Assembly: GCA_035526585.1 (NCBI GenBank)
Contig: DATLCC010000040.1
Span: forward strand, 1 to 20,431
DNA length: 20,431 nucleotides
Source: JAJPHT01 sp035526585
Lineage (GTDB): Archaea > Thermoplasmatota > SW-10-69-26 > JACQPN01 > JAJPHT01
Reading direction: 5' to 3'
Shown: positions 19,277 through 20,431 of the stretch, piece after piece
Numbering within the stretch: the stretch's first letter is position 1
How the letters are laid out: every line of letters starts with the position of its first letter
The notes under the pieces: model-generated
Told to the model about the DNA's origin: nothing
The model's input: only the letters and a program-made list of their open reading frames with translations
Database searches by the model: none
Translations under genes and position numbers: made by a program

Positions 19277-20431
19277 GAGGGGATCACCATCTTCGTCCGG
19301 TGCAGCGTGTTGTACGAGCAGAAGGGCATGATGCGGCCGTCCGGAAGCACGTGGTGCACGCAGCACTTCTTCGCGCTTCTCACGTCGAAGTTCCACGCGT
19401 CCATGAACGCGATGATCACGATGCGGAAGACGTTCTCGTAGCCCACGTGCGCGTCCTTCTTCATGAGAGGCAGGCAGCAGCGGATGTTCTTCAACGTCTT
19501 CAACGACTGCATCGCCGCGCTCGCGCTCCAGAGCTCCTTGAGCGCGCCGCGCACCTCGGGCTCGGTCTCGAACGCGATGGTGTTGCCCGCGACGCCGAGG
19601 AGCTTCTTCACGTCCAGGATGCGCGGAAGCGGGAGGAGCTCCTCGCCGTTGCGCAGCGCATAGGACATGCTGATGCACTCGGGGTGGCAGGGGAGAGGCA
19701 CGAAGTCCGAGGGCTCGAAAAGCCCGGGCGCCTGCGTCGATGCGGCCGCGATCACGTCGGGGACGGTGATGCGATCGCGCGGATCGAAGTCGGTCCAGCG
19801 GCCCGCGTGCGTCTGCGGCTGGAAGGTGACGCCGCGCACGTTGCGGAACTTCAACGCATGCCTGAGGATGTCGCCGACCTCGTCCTCGTTCACGCCGCGC
19901 TCCAGCACCGCGACGAGCGTCGTCGCGACGTTGTGCTTCTCCAGATTGCGGAGCGCCTTGTCCCGGACCTCCGTCATGTCCTGCCCGCGAAGGGTCTCGT
20001 AGGTCGAGCGCCGGAGACCGTCGAACTGCAGGTAGACCTCGAAGTCCTCGTACTTTGCGAGGCGCGCGGCGAACGCCTCGTCCTGCGCGATGCGGATGCC
20101 GTTCGTGTTGACCATCATGTGCCGGATCTTCTTGCGTTGCGCGAGGTCGAGGATATCAAAAAGACGCGGGTGGAGCGTGGGCTCGCCGCCGGAGAACTGG
20201 ACCACGTCCGCGATGACCTCGCTCGCCACGAGCGTGTCGAGCATCTTCTCGACCGTCTCGAAGGGCAGCATCACGCCGGTGTCGCTGTTGGCGAAGCACG
20301 TCGGGCAGCGCATGTTGCACGCGTCCGTGAGGTCGATGAGCCCGAGGCACGTGTGCTGCTCATGGTCGGGGCAGAGCCCGCAGTCCTGCGGGCAGCCAAG
20401 CTTCGTCTCCGTCTGGAAGTGCTGCGGCAGC
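19273..20431 (-). CDS. tes: Radical SAM tetraether lipid synthase-like protein (5' end outside window)
   Basis: The frame enters from the right edge and gives the C-terminal 386 residues of a protein of about 500. In order: an auxiliary Cys cluster GCPQDCGLCPDHEQHTCL (C13, C17, C20, C28 of the visible part), the radical SAM CX3CX2C motif ACNMRCPTCFA (C38, C42, C45), FSGGEP (SAM binding), then late Cys groups LPCHPEC, RCCLPL and KKCCVHHVLPDGRIMPFC. This matches the Tes family (characterised as MJ0619 and MA_1486), which joins two archaeal diether lipids into membrane-spanning tetraethers. The N-terminal roughly 100 residues are missing. It overlaps the following permease gene by 4 nt. Together with HMG-CoA reductase it marks the source as archaeal. 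Confidence 0.88.
   Translation of the reverse strand, partial: LPQHFQTETKLGCPQDCGLCPDHEQHTCLGLIDLTDACNMRCPTCFANSDTGVMLPFETVEKMLDTLVASEVIADVVQFSGGEPTLHPRLFDILDLAQRKKIRHMMVNTNGIRIAQDEAFAARLAKYEDFEVYLQFDGLRRSTYETLRGQDMTEVRDKALRNLEKHNVATTLVAVLERGVNEDEVGDILRHALKFRNVRGVTFQPQTHAGRWTDFDPRDRITVPDVIAAASTQAPGLFEPSDFVPLPCHPECISMSYALRNGEELLPLPRILDVKKLLGVAGNTIAFETEPEVRGALKELWSASAAMQSLKTLKNIRCCLPLMKKDAHVGYENVFRIVIIAFMDAWNFDVRSAKKCCVHHVLPDGRIMPFCSYNTLHRTKMVIPS

Noticed and set aside
1..20431. CRISPR arrays, tRNA or rRNA genes, prophage or integrase genes
   Set aside because: Looked for regularly spaced direct repeats, tRNA-like cloverleaf ends and recombinase motifs by eye and found none convincing; short RNA genes cannot be fully excluded without a covariance search.

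Overview
The window looks like a GC-rich chromosome fragment from an aerobic archaeon, most plausibly a member of the Thermoplasmatota (inference). Four things point that way. There is a tetraether-lipid-synthase-type radical SAM protein at the right edge. There is a class II HMG-CoA reductase at the left edge; this class is known from Thermoplasmata and Archaeoglobus. There is an archaeal-type regulator that joins a helix-turn-helix to a zinc ribbon. Finally, many genes have an AT-rich box such as CTTATA, CTTATC, CTATAT or CATATG centred about 26-32 nt before the start codon, as expected of TATA-driven leaderless transcripts. A GC-rich aerobic soil or sediment lineage with an A-type cytochrome oxidase and secreted hydrolases would fit, but the rank below phylum is a guess.

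Layout. 1-3.5 kb: the 3' end of HMG-CoA reductase (+), a GC-rich palindromic spacer, a predicted lipoprotein (-), a HAD hydrolase (-) and a divergent endonuclease III (+). 3.5-4.3 kb: a two-gene unit (-) of an HTH/zinc-ribbon regulator and a small protein; a perfect 20-bp palindrome covers the regulator's start codon. 4.3-7.8 kb: two tandem paralogous CocE/S15-type serine hydrolases (-), both predicted lipoproteins. 8.0-9.5 kb: an isopropylmalate-dehydratase-type small subunit (-), a lipoprotein gene split by two compensating indels in 6-base homopolymers, and small or decayed ORFs. 9.5-13.1 kb (all -): an NAPE-PLD-like metallo-beta-lactamase-fold hydrolase, a protein with a histidine-kinase-like H-box and a zinc ribbon translationally coupled to a receiver-only response regulator, a 265-bp spacer rich in inverted repeats, and a GapN-like aldehyde dehydrogenase. 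13.3-17.3 kb (+): a cytochrome oxidase cluster in the order subunit III, a 178-bp inverted-repeat element, subunit II, subunit I and a four-helix membrane protein; the last three overlap by ATGA. 17.2-18.4 kb (-): a small membrane protein coupled to an Lgt-family prolipoprotein diacylglyceryl transferase homologue. 18.4-20.4 kb: a possible small membrane protein (+), a YraQ/ArsP-like permease (-) and the partial radical SAM tetraether synthase (-).

How the genes fit together. HMG-CoA reductase (isoprenoid supply) and the Tes-like enzyme (joining lipid chains) are both membrane-lipid genes. Four lipobox proteins plus an Lgt-like enzyme suggest a lipoprotein-based surface with secreted peptidase or esterase activity. 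The oxidase cluster shows aerobic respiration; its subunit I has intact haem and CuB ligands but lacks the usual K-channel lysine and the Mg-site His-Asp pair. Candidates for something undescribed are the H-box/zinc-ribbon plus receiver pair, the archaeal Lgt-like gene with its coupled membrane partner, and the inverted-repeat element between the oxidase genes. No tRNA, rRNA, CRISPR array, transposase or integrase was recognised.
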